Assembly (NCBI GenBank): GCA_035640715.1
Contig: DASQVO010000110.1
Location: 1 to 6,962 of the forward strand
Direction of reading: 5' to 3'
DNA from: DASQVO01 sp035640715
GTDB taxonomy: Bacteria > Actinomycetota > Actinomycetes > Streptosporangiales > Streptosporangiaceae
DNA: 6,962 nucleotides
Made by a program: the position numbers and the translations under genes. Positions within the stretch are counted from its first letter, which is position 1. Each line of letters begins with the position of its first letter. Shown piece after piece: positions 5,894-6,962 of the stretch. The notes below the pieces were generated by a model that did not search any database, was not told where the DNA came from, and was given only the letters and a program-made list of their open reading frames with translations.

Positions 5894-6651
5894 AGTTGCA
5901 CGCCGCGGGTCAGCGCGCCGTCGACCACCAGGTTCGTGCCGCTGGTGAAGCCCGACACCGGGCTCGCCAGGAACGCGACGGCCGCAGCCATCTCCTGAGC
6001 TGTGCCCATGCGGCCGGTGGGGATGAGGGCCAGGGCGGCTTCGAACATCTCGGGCCGGTTCCGCTGCGCGTCGTCCCAGCTACCGCCCTCGAAGAGCGTG
6101 TTGCCGGGTGAGACGGTGTTCGCCCGGATGCCTTGCGGGGCGAGGCGGCGGGCGAGCCCTTGGGTGTAGTGGACCAGGGCCGCCTTGATCGAGCCGTAGG
6201 GCCCCTCAAAGAAGTCGATCTCGCGGCCCGAGACGCTGGAGATCGTGACGATCGACGCGGCGTTGCTCTCCTTCAGATACGGCAGCGCCGCCTCGACCAT
6301 GCGCACCGTGCCCATCAGGTCGATGCCGAAGCACTTGGCCCAGTTCTCCTCGGTATCCGCGGTGACCATGGCGCTGACGTTCGCCACGAGGATGTCGATA
6401 CCGCCCAGAGCGGCAGCCGACTCGGCGACCCACGCCGCCAGTGCCGCGCCGTCGGCCACGTCGACGGCCGAGCCGATCACGGTCTTACCCGAGGATCCCA
6501 GCTCGGCCTGGGTGGCGGTCACGTCGGCGAGGCTGCGGGCACAGAAGGAGACGCAGGCCCCTTCGTCCAGGAGAGTCTCGACGACGGCGCGCCCGATTCC
6601 CCTCGTGCCTCCGGTGACTAGTGCTCGCAAGCCAGCGAGGTGCAGATCCAT
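5890..6651 (-). CDS. SDR family NAD(P)-dependent oxidoreductase (253 aa)
   Basis: This is a classical short-chain dehydrogenase/reductase, interconverting a hydroxyl and a carbonyl with NAD(H) or NADP(H). The cofactor motif TGGTRGIG is at residues 13-20, and an Arg at 39 in FCARS may favour NADP. Catalytic residues are S139, Y152 and K156 in ISSVSG and YGSIK. The C-terminal TSGTNLVVDGALTRG is typical of FabG-like members. Two deviations are seen: the usual NNAG is VANVSA (89-94), and the catalytic-tetrad Asn position in the FGIDLMGTV segment appears to be Asp (D111). The ATG at 6651 is preceded by AAAGGGA at 6663-6669. It stands between the transporter and the decarboxylase subunits, so it may oxidise a 2-hydroxy acid to the 2-oxo acid used by the next enzyme, or handle the aldehyde product; both are inference. 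Confidence 0.92.
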   Translation of the reverse strand: MDLHLAGLRALVTGGTRGIGRAVVETLLDEGACVSFCARSLADVTATQAELGSSGKTVIGSAVDVADGAALAAWVAESAAALGGIDILVANVSAMVTADTEENWAKCFGIDLMGTVRMVEAALPYLKESNAASIVTISSVSGREIDFFEGPYGSIKAALVHYTQGLARRLAPQGIRANTVSPGNTLFEGGSWDDAQRNRPEMFEAALALIPTGRMGTAQEMAAAVAFLASPVSGFTSGTNLVVDGALTRGVQL

Positions 6652-6707
6652 ACCTGTCGCATTCCCTTTCGATGGGTGCCGAGTGCGTCGTTAGTGGCCC
6701 GGCGAGC

Positions 6708-6962
6708 TCAGGAGAGCCGGATCCGGGCGTCGAGCAGGGAGTAGAGGATGTCGACGACGATGTTGGCGACGATGACGAAGGCCGAGGCAACCAGGACAAG
6801 GCCGATGATCGTGGGCAGGTCCTGCTTGGTCAGCGAGGTGATGGCCAGTTCGCCCAGACCGGGGAGGCCGAAGACGTTCTCGGTCACGATCGCGCCGCCG
6901 AGCAGCGTGCCGACGTCGATCCCGAACTGCGTGAGCACGGGCGTCAGCGCCGCTCGCAGACC
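6708..6962 (-). CDS. ABC transporter permease, DppB/OppB type, C-terminal fragment (84 aa in window)
   Basis: This is the C-terminal part of an inner-membrane permease of a peptide/nickel-type ABC importer; the 5' end lies beyond the right window edge and the frame is open to the last base. The sequence RAALTPVLTQFGIDVGTLLG, then AIVTENVFGLPGLGELAI, matches the family region where a membrane segment leads into the conserved FxxPGLG loop. A last membrane segment (IIGLVLVASAFVIVANIVVDILY) and the terminal LLDARIRLS follow, close to the standard DppB ending. An in-frame GTG at 6938 is internal and not the start. The gene ends 56 bp before the SDR start on the same strand, so it probably belongs to the same operon and would help import its substrate. 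These transporters carry peptides but also many other solutes, so the cargo is not predicted. Confidence 0.92.
   Translation of the reverse strand, partial: GLRAALTPVLTQFGIDVGTLLGGAIVTENVFGLPGLGELAITSLTKQDLPTIIGLVLVASAFVIVANIVVDILYSLLDARIRLS

Overview
The window is high-GC DNA with strong third-position G/C bias, short intergenic gaps and long antisense shadow frames. With a sigma factor that carries a C-terminal SnoaL-like domain, this points to an actinomycete chromosome; the genus cannot be told from the sequence. No rRNA, tRNA, CRISPR array, insertion sequence or phage gene is visible.

The left third (about 1-2120) is on the plus strand and looks regulatory. It holds an SRPBCC/AHSA1-type small-ligand-binding protein (120-515), an unusually strong GC hairpin in the gap (534-576), an ECF sigma factor with a SnoaL-like C-terminal domain (604-1623), and a second SRPBCC protein (1695-2120). 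No anti-sigma factor is present, which fits families whose sigma activity is controlled by the fused C-terminal domain.

The rest (2139-6962) is one minus-strand gene run, read from right to left, that looks like a catabolic operon. It starts outside the window with a DppB/OppB-type ABC permease, of which only the C-terminus is present (6708-6962). Next come an SDR oxidoreductase (5890-6651), the Pyr-domain subunit (5324-5893) and the PP-domain subunit (4578-5321) of a split ThDP-dependent 2-oxoacid decarboxylase resembling sulfopyruvate/phosphonopyruvate decarboxylase. It ends with an acetamidase/formamidase family enzyme (3676-4617) and a cyclic amidohydrolase of the hydantoinase/dihydropyrimidinase/allantoinase type (2139-3557). 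Three successive junctions overlap or nearly touch (4-nt GTGA overlap, 2-nt gap, 40-nt overlap), which supports co-transcription and translational coupling.

A reasonable but unproved reading is that the operon imports an amide- or ureide-containing compound. The two hydrolases would open cyclic and linear C-N bonds, the SDR would oxidise a hydroxyl (or reduce a carbonyl), and the ThDP enzyme would decarboxylate the resulting 2-oxo acid. I do not recognise this exact gene combination as a named pathway. It is the best candidate in the window for something undescribed. The plus-strand regulatory genes and the minus-strand operon converge at about 2121-2138, so there is no direct sequence evidence that one controls the other.
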